Source of the DNA: Lachnospiraceae bacterium UBA7179
Lineage (GTDB): Bacteria > Bacillota > Clostridia > Lachnospirales > Lachnospiraceae
DNA: 64,000 bases
Direction of reading: 5' to 3'
Assembly (NCBI GenBank): GCA_002491195.1
Contig: DKVL01000052.1
Coordinates: forward strand, 40,081-104,080
Below the pieces are notes generated by a model. The model had not been told where the DNA came from. It saw nothing but the letters and a program-made list of their open reading frames with translations, and did not search any database. This document shows positions 18,357 through 25,802 of the stretch, piece after piece (positions within the stretch are counted from its first letter, which is position 1; the number at the start of each line of letters is the position of its first letter). A program made the position numbers and the translations under genes.

Positions 18357-18425
18357 AGGTTATTCATACCGGAAAAACGGTCATCTGTCACAAAATGGCA
18401 GATAACAGCAAAAACGGTGTATGAT
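18357..18425 (+). promoter_or_regulatory. Shared promoter element, copy B
   Basis: AGGTTATTCAT (18357-18367), 17 nt, CTGTCA (18385-18390), 1 nt, AAAATG (18392-18397), 22 nt, and TATGAT (18420-18425) as -10. Box order and all spacings match copy A at 16887-16955. It lies upstream of the canonical WXG100 gene at 18473, which may therefore be co-regulated with, but separately transcribed from, the triplet. Confidence 0.65.
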
Positions 18426-18472
18426 AATGATAACAAACAAACCAAAGAACAAATTTTAGGAGGAAACAAATT

Positions 18473-18775
18473 ATGGCACTTATTCAGGTAACAGCATCAC
18501 AGTTAAAATCAAAGGCAAACGAACTGCGCAGTTTTAACGGGCAGTTCAAGTCACAGGTTGGCAATCTGGAAAGTCAGGAAGCTTCCCTGGCATCCATGTG
18601 GGAGGGCGAGGCAAAGAACGCATTCCATCAGGCTTTCATGAACGATAAGGGACAGATGGACAAGTTCTATGAGCTGATCGAGCAGTACTGCCAGGCACTG
18701 GAGAACATTGCACAGAAGTACGAGCAGGCGGAGGCACAGAATGCCCAGACCGCATCACAAAGGTCATACAAGTAA
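18473..18775 (+). CDS. Canonical WXG100 protein, EsxA-like
   Basis: 100 residues with the classic layout: IQVTASQLKSKANELRSFN, then SMWEGEAKNAFHQAF in the turn, then a C-terminal helix and a disordered tail. This is the closest to EsxA/YukE in the window and the likeliest main secreted substrate. It has the best ribosome site of the cluster (TAGGAGGAAAC) and its own promoter-like element, which suggests high expression. No clear YxxxD/E tail is present; the end is SQRSYK. Confidence 0.93.
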   Translation: MALIQVTASQLKSKANELRSFNGQFKSQVGNLESQEASLASMWEGEAKNAFHQAFMNDKGQMDKFYELIEQYCQALENIAQKYEQAEAQNAQTASQRSYK

Positions 18776-18874
18776 ACAGCAGTCATACGTAACAGACAGG
18801 TAAGGAGCTGTCAGATTACTTCTGGACAGTTTCCGGTCACAAACACGATTATCAAGAATAAGGAGAAGAATCAT

Positions 18875-19189
18875 ATGGAAGGAATTATCAAAGTAACACC
18901 GGAGAAATTAATCAGCACAGCAGAGGAGTTCAACAATGTAAACTCGCAGGTACGGAACCTGACACAGCAGATGATACAGACAGTAGATTCCTTAAAGTCT
19001 GCGTGGGAGGGCGAGGCAGCGACAGCGTACAACACCAAGTTCCACCAACTTGATGATGACATGGAGCGGATGCACAGCATGATCAACGAACATGTGACAG
19101 ACTTAAAGGAGATGGCAAGACAGTACCAGACCGCAGAGCAGGCAAACTCAGAGATCGGGAACTCATTAGCGGGGGATGTGATCTCATAA
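18875..19189 (+). CDS. WXG100 protein with GDVIS C-terminus
   Basis: 104 residues. The start IIKVTPEKLISTAEEF is typical of EsxA-type proteins, the turn is WEG (LKSAWEGEAATAY), and the C-terminus LAGDVIS matches the tail of the protein at 17685. RBS AAGGAGAAG. The 99-bp gap before it shows no clear promoter, so it is probably read with the gene at 18473. A strong hairpin follows, closing the WXG100 block. Confidence 0.92.
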   Translation: MEGIIKVTPEKLISTAEEFNNVNSQVRNLTQQMIQTVDSLKSAWEGEAATAYNTKFHQLDDDMERMHSMINEHVTDLKEMARQYQTAEQANSEIGNSLAGDVIS

Positions 19190-19200
19190 CGAATTTATTT

Positions 19201-19240
19201 AGGACATCTGGATTCTGGCAGGAATCCGGATGTCCTATAT
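19201..19240 (+). terminator. Hairpin terminator after the WXG100 block
   Basis: A near-perfect stem: AGGACATC and GGATTC pair with GAATCC and GATGTCCT around a TGGCAG loop (19201-19236), with one T/G opposition. It is followed by a short A/T run. It separates the WXG100 genes from the effector operon. Confidence 0.75.
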
Positions 19241-19303
19241 TCAAAGGATGAGACAGGAAGCGGTTCAAAGAACACGATCTTGTGGTAAAGGAAGAAGGAT
19301 GCT

Positions 19304-20512
19304 ATGAGTGAATTTAAGGTAAAAACGCAGGGACTGAAAAATACTGCTGATCAGGAAGAAAAATTGCAGAATGAGCTGCAGAATATTTATGATGCAGTTA
19401 TAGGACAGCGAAACAGTATCTCCTTTAAAATCTCCGCAACAGGCAATATCCGGCAGAGACTCAGCAATGTCTCAAACGGGATCAGCAGGGAGCAGCGCAC
19501 GTTAAGAAAGATGCATGACAACTTGTCAAAAGCGGCGGATTTGTATGAGAAAACAGAGAATAAGATCTGTCGCACAGCAGAGGACGGCCGGGTATCTTTC
19601 CTGGAAAAACTGGAAATAACAAACGAGACAGGAATCAAACCTTCAATGGACATCGATCTTGTGGATATATTTAAAGATTCCAGTCTGCCAGCCAACAACC
19701 GCTGGAAACAAATGGCTGAAAAGCTGAAGAAATTTGAGGATGACCATAAAAAGAAAAAAACCTGGAAAAAGGGGTATTATGGTCAAAACGGCAGATTTTA
19801 TGACGTGGACGGCGCAGATGAGAACTCACAGCGGAGTAAAAGGTACGAAGAGCTTTCCAGCATGGAGAAAGCAGCAACAATCGCATCGATAGGGGGCAAT
19901 GTATCATTAGCCGCATGGGGTACTAAAAATCAGGGCAGTAATGGATGGGCTTCGGGTTCCTATGAGGTGTCGACGGCCAAGCTCACAGCTGAAGGGTCAG
20001 CCTATGCAGGAATATATTCCTATGATGAAAACGGACATAAGCATTTTACGCCGGGATTCGGGGCAAAGATTGGCGTAGGATTCACTGCATTCTCTGCGGC
20101 AGCAAAAGGACAACTTGGAGACGAATACTGGAACGCGCATGGAGATGTTTCCGTTGAGGCAGGCAAGGCCGGGGCAGACGCAGAAGTGAATGTAGGATTG
20201 TTTGACAAGAATGGAAAACTAAATCCACAGTTTGCTGCAAGCGCATCTGCAGAAGCGATTCTGGCGGAGGTAGGCGCATCAGCAGGCTTAACCCTGGCAG
20301 GCACATCGATTGATGCGAAGGGAAGTATTAACTTTGGCGTCGGTGCACATGCGGATGTGGGATTCAAGGATGGACGCCTTCATGTGGACATAGGGGCTTC
20401 ACTCGGTATTGGAGTAGGTATCAAACTCGATATAGACATGAGCGGTACGATCAATGCAGTTGCAGATACGGCGAAGAGTATGTGGAACACATTTACCGGA
20501 TGGTTTAAGTGA
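19304..20512 (+). CDS. Candidate type VII effector: helical export domain plus Gly/Ala-rich beta C-terminal domain
   Basis: 402 residues. Residues 1-105 are helical (FKVKTQGLKNTADQEEKLQN and IRQRLSNVSNGISREQRTL) and resemble LXG/WXG-like export domains and the small protein at 16986. A linker containing WKKGYYGQNGRFYDVDG follows. From about 195 the protein is a run of alternating Gly/Ala-rich amphipathic strands (AKIGVGFTAFSAAAKGQ, VEAGKAGADAEVNVGLFD, GASLGIGVGIKLDI). Such segments resemble membrane-inserting beta structure; pore formation or lipid binding is a guess. It overlaps the next gene region, and two DUF4176 genes follow, a common arrangement for LXG toxins. I do not recognise an enzymatic domain. 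Confidence 0.78.
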   Translation: MSEFKVKTQGLKNTADQEEKLQNELQNIYDAVIGQRNSISFKISATGNIRQRLSNVSNGISREQRTLRKMHDNLSKAADLYEKTENKICRTAEDGRVSFLEKLEITNETGIKPSMDIDLVDIFKDSSLPANNRWKQMAEKLKKFEDDHKKKKTWKKGYYGQNGRFYDVDGADENSQRSKRYEELSSMEKAATIASIGGNVSLAAWGTKNQGSNGWASGSYEVSTAKLTAEGSAYAGIYSYDENGHKHFTPGFGAKIGVGFTAFSAAAKGQLGDEYWNAHGDVSVEAGKAGADAEVNVGLFDKNGKLNPQFAASASAEAILAEVGASAGLTLAGTSIDAKGSINFGVGAHADVGFKDGRLHVDIGASLGIGVGIKLDIDMSGTINAVADTAKSMWNTFTGWFK

Positions 20513-20541
20513 CAGATCTGTTAGGAATGGAGGGATTATTT

Positions 20542-20853
20542 ATGTATATCGGCTTATTGCCAATTGGTTCTGTAGTCAGGCTGAGGGGAGAAGAGAGCAG
20601 TTTTATGGTTGTAGGTTATTTTTCGGTGCAGAACAGTAAACCGGATTATGTATGGGATTATGTTGGCGTTCTGTTCCCACAGGGATGCCTTGATACGACA
20701 CAGACATATGCGTTTGACAAGGAACAGATTGAAGAGATCCAATATATCGGATACGAGGATGAAGAGCAGAACCAGTTTATCATGGAACTGAATATCAACG
20801 AGCAGGCGATCAAGAGCCAGTTTCAGGACACTCAGGAGAAAGGCGGGGTATAA
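20542..20853 (+). CDS. DUF4176-family effector partner, copy 1
   Basis: 103 residues from ATG 20542, chosen because GGAGGGA lies about 9 nt upstream and the protein then aligns with the next gene (IGLLPIGSVVRLRG against EKVLPIGTVVLLKG). A GTG at 20509 overlapping the effector stop is possible. The family pattern LPIGSVV.L.G....MVVGYF...YDY.GV.FPQG is DUF4176, found next to LXG toxins in T7SSb loci, where members act as cytosolic partners. Role here inferred from position. Confidence 0.8.
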   Translation: MYIGLLPIGSVVRLRGEESSFMVVGYFSVQNSKPDYVWDYVGVLFPQGCLDTTQTYAFDKEQIEEIQYIGYEDEEQNQFIMELNINEQAIKSQFQDTQEKGGV

Positions 20854-20855
20854 CG

Positions 20856-21152
20856 ATGTTTGAGAAGGTATTGCCGATTGGCACGGTTGTATTATTAAAA
20901 GGTGCGGATAAGAGAGTGATGATCATCGGCCATTGCAAATATAATGGCAGCGACAGAAGCAAAATATATGATTATGCGGGATGTGTGTATCCTGAAGGAT
21001 ATACAAGCCCTGATGAAACAGCACTGTTTGACCATGAACAGATCGATGTCGTCTTCTCTCTGGGCTATCGAAATGGGAAACAGTATGAATTTCAAAAAAA
21101 ACTGGAGAAGGCACTGGCGGCTATGGAGAGTGAAAAGGATTCCAATATATAG
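20856..21152 (+). CDS. DUF4176-family effector partner, copy 2
   Basis: 98 residues, a divergent paralogue of the gene 2 bp upstream: VLPIGTVVLLKGADKRVMIIGH, then YDYAGCVYPEGYTSPDET and DHEQIDVVFSLGY. GGCGGGG is the ribosome site. The tandem pair suggests that the two act together on the effector or on its export domain and the free-standing domain at 16986. A T-rich hairpin lies about 75 bp downstream. Confidence 0.82.
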   Translation: MFEKVLPIGTVVLLKGADKRVMIIGHCKYNGSDRSKIYDYAGCVYPEGYTSPDETALFDHEQIDVVFSLGYRNGKQYEFQKKLEKALAAMESEKDSNI

Positions 21153-21227
21153 TCATGTCTTTTCTGAGCGTAGATAAAGAGATGGTTTCAGGATGATATG
21201 GCATAAAAATATTATGAAAGAAATAGA

Positions 21228-21250
21228 AAGGCGTTGTAAAACGTCTTTTT
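21228..21250 (+). terminator. Intrinsic terminator
   Basis: A 7-bp stem AGGCGTT/AACGTCT (one G-T pair) with a GTAA loop, followed at once by TTTT. It ends the effector-DUF4176 unit. Confidence 0.75.
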
Positions 21251-21283
21251 ATGACTTATTTCATGAAATATGTAATATTTTGC

Positions 21284-21321
21284 CTCATAATTTGACACAA
21301 TTTTGTGATATATGTTACAAT
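21284..21321 (+). promoter_or_regulatory. Promoter with CTCATAATTTGA box
   Basis: TTGACA (21292-21297), an 18-nt spacer and TACAAT (21316-21321). The -35 is embedded in CTCATAATTTGA (21284-21295), which recurs over the -35 of a promoter at 36365-36401 upstream of the chemotaxis gene. It drives the paralogue gene at 21383. Confidence 0.75.
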
Positions 21322-21382
21322 AAATATGGAAATTTTTAGTGATGTAATTGCCGAAATAATTATGAAACAACAGGAGGAACAT

Positions 21383-22483
21383 ATGAGTATCAAGAAAAAG
21401 ACTATTACAGTAATTATTGGAATAGAGGTGGTGATTATCACTGTGATGATTACATTTCTGTTTTATATGAATAGCGATACGGTAAAGATAAATCGTCAGT
21501 TGGAACTGGCACAACGGTATCTGCTCGATGAGGATTATGAGCAGGCGATTGCAGCATATGAGATCATTATTGAGATTGATCCTAGGAATGTGGACGCTTA
21601 TCTTGGTCTGGCGGAGACCTACGCTGCGGCGGATGATTTGGAAAATGCAGTCAAAATATTGGAGAAGGCCGCAGAACAAACAGATTCCGACGAAATCCTT
21701 GCAATGATGGAAAGATATACCACAAAACTTGAACAAAAAAAATTAATGGCACAGATGGCAAGAGAAACAGAAATGCTGGCAGCGTCAACAGAACTGGCAG
21801 AACCAGAAACACCGAACATATCTGCGATAGATGCAGCACAGCAAGTAATAGAAAATCAGTCGGAATCTTCGGCAAACTCAGAAGAAAAAGCCGAGTCACT
21901 AAATAAATTAGAATCGCAGGAAAACGTCGATACAGAAGAAACAGAACTACAGCCAAATACAGCGGAAATACCAGAACAATCAGAGGGACTAACAGAGAGA
22001 GTAGATTGTGGTAATGGATTTTATGCGATATACACTTATGATAGTAAGGGAAAACAGATCAAAGAAGAGCATGAGATCGATGGCAGGGTGGCGGAATATG
22101 GAGTATATATTTATGATAGTGGAGGGAACCTGATCAAAGAAGAATGGTATACAGAAGATGGCAGTTTGGAAAATTACTATGTATATATTTATGATAGTGA
22201 AGGGAAGTTGATCAAAGAAGAATTGCATGAGGAAGATGGCAGCTTATTTTCTTATGGGACATATATTTATGATAGTGAAAGGAAATTGATTAAAGAACAA
22301 TGGCAGCAAACAAGTGGTGATTGGTCGGAAGTGTTTTATGGTAATCAAGAAAATCTTGAAAAAGAGGTGTATCATTTTTCGAATGGTGGTCGGGCGGAAA
22401 CGTATTATGACAGTCAGGGAAGAACGATAAAAGAGGAACAATATGATTCTAATGGAAATCTGACATCAACTTACTCATATTGA
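21383..22483 (+). CDS. TM-TPR paralogue 1 with YD-like repeats
   Basis: 366 residues from ATG 21383 (AGGAGG 5 nt upstream); the frame is open upstream to 21305, but no ribosome site serves that. It begins with the anchor and TPR shared with the genes at 27758, 29229, 30430, 31959 and 34967: IIGIEVVIITVMITFLFY, NSDTVKINRQLELAQRYLL, and AIAAYEIIIEIDPRNVDAYL. An acidic, disordered linker follows, then about five YD-like repeats (YDSGGNLIKEEWYTEDGSL) to the end. It should be single-pass with the repeats outside the cell. It is the most diverged member at the DNA level, so probably an older copy. Confidence 0.88.
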   Translation: MSIKKKTITVIIGIEVVIITVMITFLFYMNSDTVKINRQLELAQRYLLDEDYEQAIAAYEIIIEIDPRNVDAYLGLAETYAAADDLENAVKILEKAAEQTDSDEILAMMERYTTKLEQKKLMAQMARETEMLAASTELAEPETPNISAIDAAQQVIENQSESSANSEEKAESLNKLESQENVDTEETELQPNTAEIPEQSEGLTERVDCGNGFYAIYTYDSKGKQIKEEHEIDGRVAEYGVYIYDSGGNLIKEEWYTEDGSLENYYVYIYDSEGKLIKEELHEEDGSLFSYGTYIYDSERKLIKEQWQQTSGDWSEVFYGNQENLEKEVYHFSNGGRAETYYDSQGRTIKEEQYDSNGNLTSTYSY

Positions 22484-22540
22484 TAACATAACATACTATT
22501 ATAGGAGCAGACATAATAAACTTGTGCATGGCTTTTTAAA
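22468..22540 (+). repeat. Direct repeat, copy 1 of 2 (partner at 24125-24195)
   Basis: The last codons of the YD-repeat gene and about 60 bp after it (TTACTCATATTGATAAC...CTATTATAGGAGCA...TTGTGCATGG) match 24125-24195 (TTACTTATATTGATAAT...CTACTATAGGAGCA...TTGTGTATAG) with small gaps. The copies bracket the RCC1 gene, which suggests that this segment arose by duplication or was inserted between repeats. Confidence 0.65.
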
Positions 22541-22558
22541 AGATGGGGAGGAGTAGAA

Positions 22559-23965
22559 ATGCATCAATTAATCAAAAAAGTATTTGCATTTATAATGGGA
22601 GTTTGTATGCTGAGCTGTATGATGAAAAATGTAATACTCCAGGCAGCTCCACAAAATATAAAAAACCAGACTTTTTGTGCCGGAACGTATTTCAGTGCAT
22701 TTGTCATGGAAGACAATTCGCTGTGGACATGCGGCGGCAGCGGAGTACTTGGCAAATCATATATAATGCCAGAGCAATGGATGGCAGGAAACTGGCTGCA
22801 GGAAAGCAATGGTGTTCCCGTCAAAGTTATGGACGATGTAAAATCTGTCTATTCAAATGGTGATATGACATGTTATGTGATTAAATTGGACAATAGTTTG
22901 TGGGCACTGGGCGAAAATGATGGTGCGTTTGGGGATGGGACAATACAACCTTCCAAGGTGCCAGTAAAAATTATGGATGATGTGGTCTATATTGAGAGTA
23001 AAAAATACAGTGGAATTGAAAAAAAGGGGATAGAAGGACAGGATTATTTATCTTATCATGGAAATGCTGTCATTGCATTGAAATCTGATGGCTCACTTTG
23101 GAGTTGGGGAACCAATCACTGGGGTGAGGTTGGAGATGGGACAAGAGAACCACGTCTGTTACCAGTAAAGATTATGGATCATGTGGCCTTTGCCACGAAT
23201 GGAAAAAGTAAGTTTGGTATGAATGATGAGTTTCTTAGTACTTATGCTGTTAAGATAGATGGTTCTTTGTGGGCATGGGGGTCGAATGATGTGGGTCAGT
23301 TGGGAAATGGAACAATGGATAGTCAGGTAGTGCCTGTCAGAATCACAGATAATGTCCAAACAATTGAAGCTGATGACGGTACTTGTTACATAACAAAACA
23401 AGATGGCTCTTATTGGGGCTGGGGATTAGATTATTCTAATGCAGTTGGCGGGCTGGCTCTCTATACTATAGTATGTAGTCCTAAAAAGATAGCAGACGGT
23501 GTGGCAGCTGTCACGGCGGGAGATCTGGAAAAATATTTTATAAAAGAGGATGGGACCCTGTGGGCATGGGGAAGGGCGCCAAGGCTGGATTTGACAGGCA
23601 GCGGACAGTCTTTTGATGCGGCATCACCTGTTCCAATCATGAGTCAGGTGCGTGACATTCATGATGGAGAGTTTACTACGTTTGCGATTCGGACAGACAA
23701 TGTTCTCTGGGGCTGGGGATTCAATGATGACGGGGAGATTGGAATTGGTGATCTATCGGTGGATATACAGACAAATCCAATCGCTGTTATGGATCAGGTG
23801 GATTCTGTATACACTACTTCTTTTAGTACTTATATCCTGCGTACAGACGGTACACTCTGGGGGTGCGGAAGTGATGCATATGGCCAGTTCGGGCAAGGAT
23901 CCCATGAAAGACGTGCAATTCCTGTAAAGATAGCGGATCATGTGAAGGTTTATCAGTATGCTTAA
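22559..23965 (+). CDS. Secreted RCC1-repeat protein
   Basis: 468 residues with a signal peptide (KKVFAFIMGVCMLSCMM). The rest is a run of RCC1/alpha-tubulin-suppressor-type blades of about 50 residues, each with a pattern such as DGSLWSWGTNHWGEVGDGT or DGSLWAWGSNDVGQLGNGT followed by PVKIMDHV; about seven are visible, enough for one beta-propeller. RCC1 propellers bind proteins. The Cys of LSC could be a lipobox-like residue, but the context is poor. GGGGAGGAG is the ribosome site. It is placed among the duplicated surface-protein genes and may be another displayed binding module. Confidence 0.88.
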   Translation: MHQLIKKVFAFIMGVCMLSCMMKNVILQAAPQNIKNQTFCAGTYFSAFVMEDNSLWTCGGSGVLGKSYIMPEQWMAGNWLQESNGVPVKVMDDVKSVYSNGDMTCYVIKLDNSLWALGENDGAFGDGTIQPSKVPVKIMDDVVYIESKKYSGIEKKGIEGQDYLSYHGNAVIALKSDGSLWSWGTNHWGEVGDGTREPRLLPVKIMDHVAFATNGKSKFGMNDEFLSTYAVKIDGSLWAWGSNDVGQLGNGTMDSQVVPVRITDNVQTIEADDGTCYITKQDGSYWGWGLDYSNAVGGLALYTIVCSPKKIADGVAAVTAGDLEKYFIKEDGTLWAWGRAPRLDLTGSGQSFDAASPVPIMSQVRDIHDGEFTTFAIRTDNVLWGWGFNDDGEIGIGDLSVDIQTNPIAVMDQVDSVYTTSFSTYILRTDGTLWGCGSDAYGQFGQGSHERRAIPVKIADHVKVYQYA

Positions 23966-23994
23966 ATATCTGATTGAGAAAGAAGAGACATGGC

Positions 23995-24138
23995 ATGTTT
24001 AGGAAAAGGCAAAATATCTTACAAGGATTGAATATTTTGAGGAGATACACACAGGGATACTATTATGTCGATAAAACAGGATTTATCAAGACACTTCTGG
24101 AATTTTGGCAAGATAAATCTGTTTCTTACTTATATTGA
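23995..24138 (+). pseudogene. Fragment of an AAA-ATPase-like/nuclease family gene
   Basis: 47 codons. YYYVDKTGFIKTLLEFW is the start signature of the large AAA-ATPase_like plus PD-(D/E)XK family common in Clostridia (YVDKT...LL, normally followed by a Walker A). The frame ends in SVSYLY where the sequence joins the repeat copy at 24125-24195, so the Walker A and everything after it are gone. It looks like a recombination scar. Confidence 0.6.
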
Positions 24139-24195
24139 TAATACACTACTATAGGAGCAAGCATAAGAAAATTGTGTATAGACGTTTTTAAAATA
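24125..24195 (+). repeat. Direct repeat, copy 2 of 2
   Basis: Diverged copy of 22468-22540, beginning inside the fused end of the AAA-ATPase-like fragment. The join marks one end of the RCC1-containing segment. Confidence 0.6.
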
Positions 24196-24256
24196 TGTTC
24201 GAACGACAAGTAAGCAAAAAAATTAGAAACAATGCAAACTAGGGAGGGATTTATTA

Positions 24257-25075
24257 ATGAAATATCATTGCAGATTTATGGCGATAGCGGGAGTGGTATT
24301 GTGCATTATAAGCACAATATATAACGTATCTCAAGTACAGCACAGCCCTTTAATGGTACTGCTCATGTTGGTAATAGGTGGTATTGTTACATACATGATG
24401 TATATACCATGGTCAACCTTTGCAGAAATATTAGAACGGTTGGAAAATCTGGAATGGCAGTTGTCAAATACTGAGACAGGGTTAAAAGAAGAAACAAAAT
24501 CTATTTTAAAAGATATTCACACGTTTCGTGGAACATCAGCAATTAATAATTCAGAGACCTGGGTATGCCCACATTGTGGTGTGATCAATACTGGTCATAT
24601 AGGAACCTGTAAGTGGTGCGGATTCGATCAGCCAGGAAATACACCCGCAAAGCAGGAACAGGCAGAAATAAAAGAAGAGCCACAGATGAAACCACATTCG
24701 CGGCTACAGTTAAAACCAGATTGGGAGCTTAAGCAGCAGGCGGAACAGAAAGCAGAGGCAGAACGGAAAGCAGAAGCAGAACGGAAGGCAGAAGCAGAAC
24801 GGAAGGCAGAAGCAGAACGGAAAGCAGAAGCAGAACGGAAGGCAGAAGCAGAACGGAAGGCAGAGGCGGAACGGAAAGCAGAAGCAGAAAAGAAAGCAGA
24901 AGCAGAACGGAAAGCAGAGGCGGAACGGCAGTTGAAGTCCAAAGGACAACAGTTACATATAGAAGACTTGACGCCAGAGTCTAAAATGCGCCCTCTTTTT
25001 TGTATTTCGTGTGGTTCCAGATTGGAAGCTGATTCGAATTTCTGCATCCATTGTGGTGCGAAGATAGCAAAATAG
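24257..25075 (+). CDS. Membrane zinc-ribbon protein with KAEAER coiled-coil repeat
   Basis: 272 residues. Two N-terminal TM helices (about 7-25 and 33-53) are followed by a cytosolic part with one zinc ribbon (CPHCG...CKWCG, about 98-118), a basic/acidic linker, ten KAEAER-type hexapeptides that should form a long single helix (about 165-224), and a C-terminal zinc ribbon (CISCG...CIHCG, about 247-270). The two ribbons separated by a rigid helix suggest a spacer or scaffold linking two partners. GGGAGGG is the ribosome site. It precedes the second WXG100 triplet. Function unknown. Confidence 0.82.
   Translation: MKYHCRFMAIAGVVLCIISTIYNVSQVQHSPLMVLLMLVIGGIVTYMMYIPWSTFAEILERLENLEWQLSNTETGLKEETKSILKDIHTFRGTSAINNSETWVCPHCGVINTGHIGTCKWCGFDQPGNTPAKQEQAEIKEEPQMKPHSRLQLKPDWELKQQAEQKAEAERKAEAERKAEAERKAEAERKAEAERKAEAERKAEAERKAEAEKKAEAERKAEAERQLKSKGQQLHIEDLTPESKMRPLFCISCGSRLEADSNFCIHCGAKIAK
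24749..24928 (+). repeat. 18-bp tandem repeat coding KAEAER, ten units
   Basis: Ten uninterrupted 18-bp units (AAAGCAGAAGCAGAACGG type) differing only at synonymous or near-synonymous bases, apart from one KAEAEK unit. In-frame expansion or contraction would alter the length of the helical spacer. Confidence 0.92.
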
Positions 25076-25155
25076 CAAAAATACACGAAACGAAGGCGTT
25101 GATCTGACATAGATGAATGATATGGTTTCAGCAAGAGTGATAGGAGTTGAGCAAA

Positions 25156-25455
25156 ATGACATCTGGAAAATATTATGTAGAAACAAACAGATTAGGAAAA
25201 GAGGCGGAGGGAATCATAGAACATATTACGGACATACAGAAAAATATAAAAGGATTAAGTGATGAGATCATATCGCTATCCGACCGATGGCAGGGTATGG
25301 CTTCTGCGTCCTTTATGATGACGTATCAAGAAGACTGTGAAGGGTTGAACAGGCTTATGACAGATCTAACGAATCTGTATGAGCAGATCAAAAAAGCGCA
25401 GGGAGCATACAATCGGTGTGAAAAGAGTGTAGAGTCTGTAGTACGACGCATTTAG
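25156..25455 (+). CDS. WXG100-like protein, first of second triplet
   Basis: 99 residues from ATG 25156; TAGGAG lies 9 nt upstream, so the TTG at 25147 is not needed. The turn motif is WQG (LSDRWQGMASASF). It corresponds to the gene at 17367: same length, same position in a three-gene block, and similar C-terminal helix with Cys near the end (NRCEKSVESVV). It probably pairs with its neighbours to serve the lipase effector downstream. Confidence 0.85.
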   Translation: MTSGKYYVETNRLGKEAEGIIEHITDIQKNIKGLSDEIISLSDRWQGMASASFMMTYQEDCEGLNRLMTDLTNLYEQIKKAQGAYNRCEKSVESVVRRI

Positions 25456-25465
25456 GAGGATGATC

Positions 25466-25792
25466 ATGGCGGCATTTGGAGGATATGAAATACTTGTAAC
25501 ACCTGAAGAATTGGCGCAAAAGGCGAATATCGTGTCAGAGTATATTCATAATATCAAAAGTAACTTTGAGGACATGGAAATACTGATTCATTCCAGCAAT
25601 GCATACTGGGAAGGTGATGCGGGCGATAAATTCAGGGAATATTATGATCAAAGAAAAGAAGATATCGAAGCTTCATTAAGGAACCTGCTTCGAATCCCGC
25701 AGACACTGAATGAAATATCAGGAGTATATACCAACACAGAGAATGCTATAACAGAAACAGTGCAGGAATTGCCAGGCGATGTTATAGAGTAG
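25466..25792 (+). CDS. WXG100-like protein with GDVIE C-terminus, second of second triplet
   Basis: 108 residues from ATG 25466, 6 nt after AGGAGG; ATG 25460 touches the ribosome site and is less likely. YEILVTPEELAQKAN, then AYWEGDAGDKFREYY (WEG turn), ending ELPGDVIE. It is the direct counterpart of the gene at 17685 (ELPGDVIS), including length. It ends 10 bp before the next start. Confidence 0.86.
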   Translation: MAAFGGYEILVTPEELAQKANIVSEYIHNIKSNFEDMEILIHSSNAYWEGDAGDKFREYYDQRKEDIEASLRNLLRIPQTLNEISGVYTNTENAITETVQELPGDVIE

Positions 25793-25802
25793 GAGGATGA
25801 TT

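Noticed and set aside
22559..23965. Eukaryotic RCC1 as contamination or recent transfer
   Set aside because: It has a bacterial signal peptide and ribosome site, and RCC1-repeat proteins are common in Clostridia. Codon use looks similar to that of its neighbours.
23995..24138. A functional 47-residue gene
   Set aside because: It carries only the first motif of a much larger enzyme family and ends at a repeat joint, so it is treated as a fragment.
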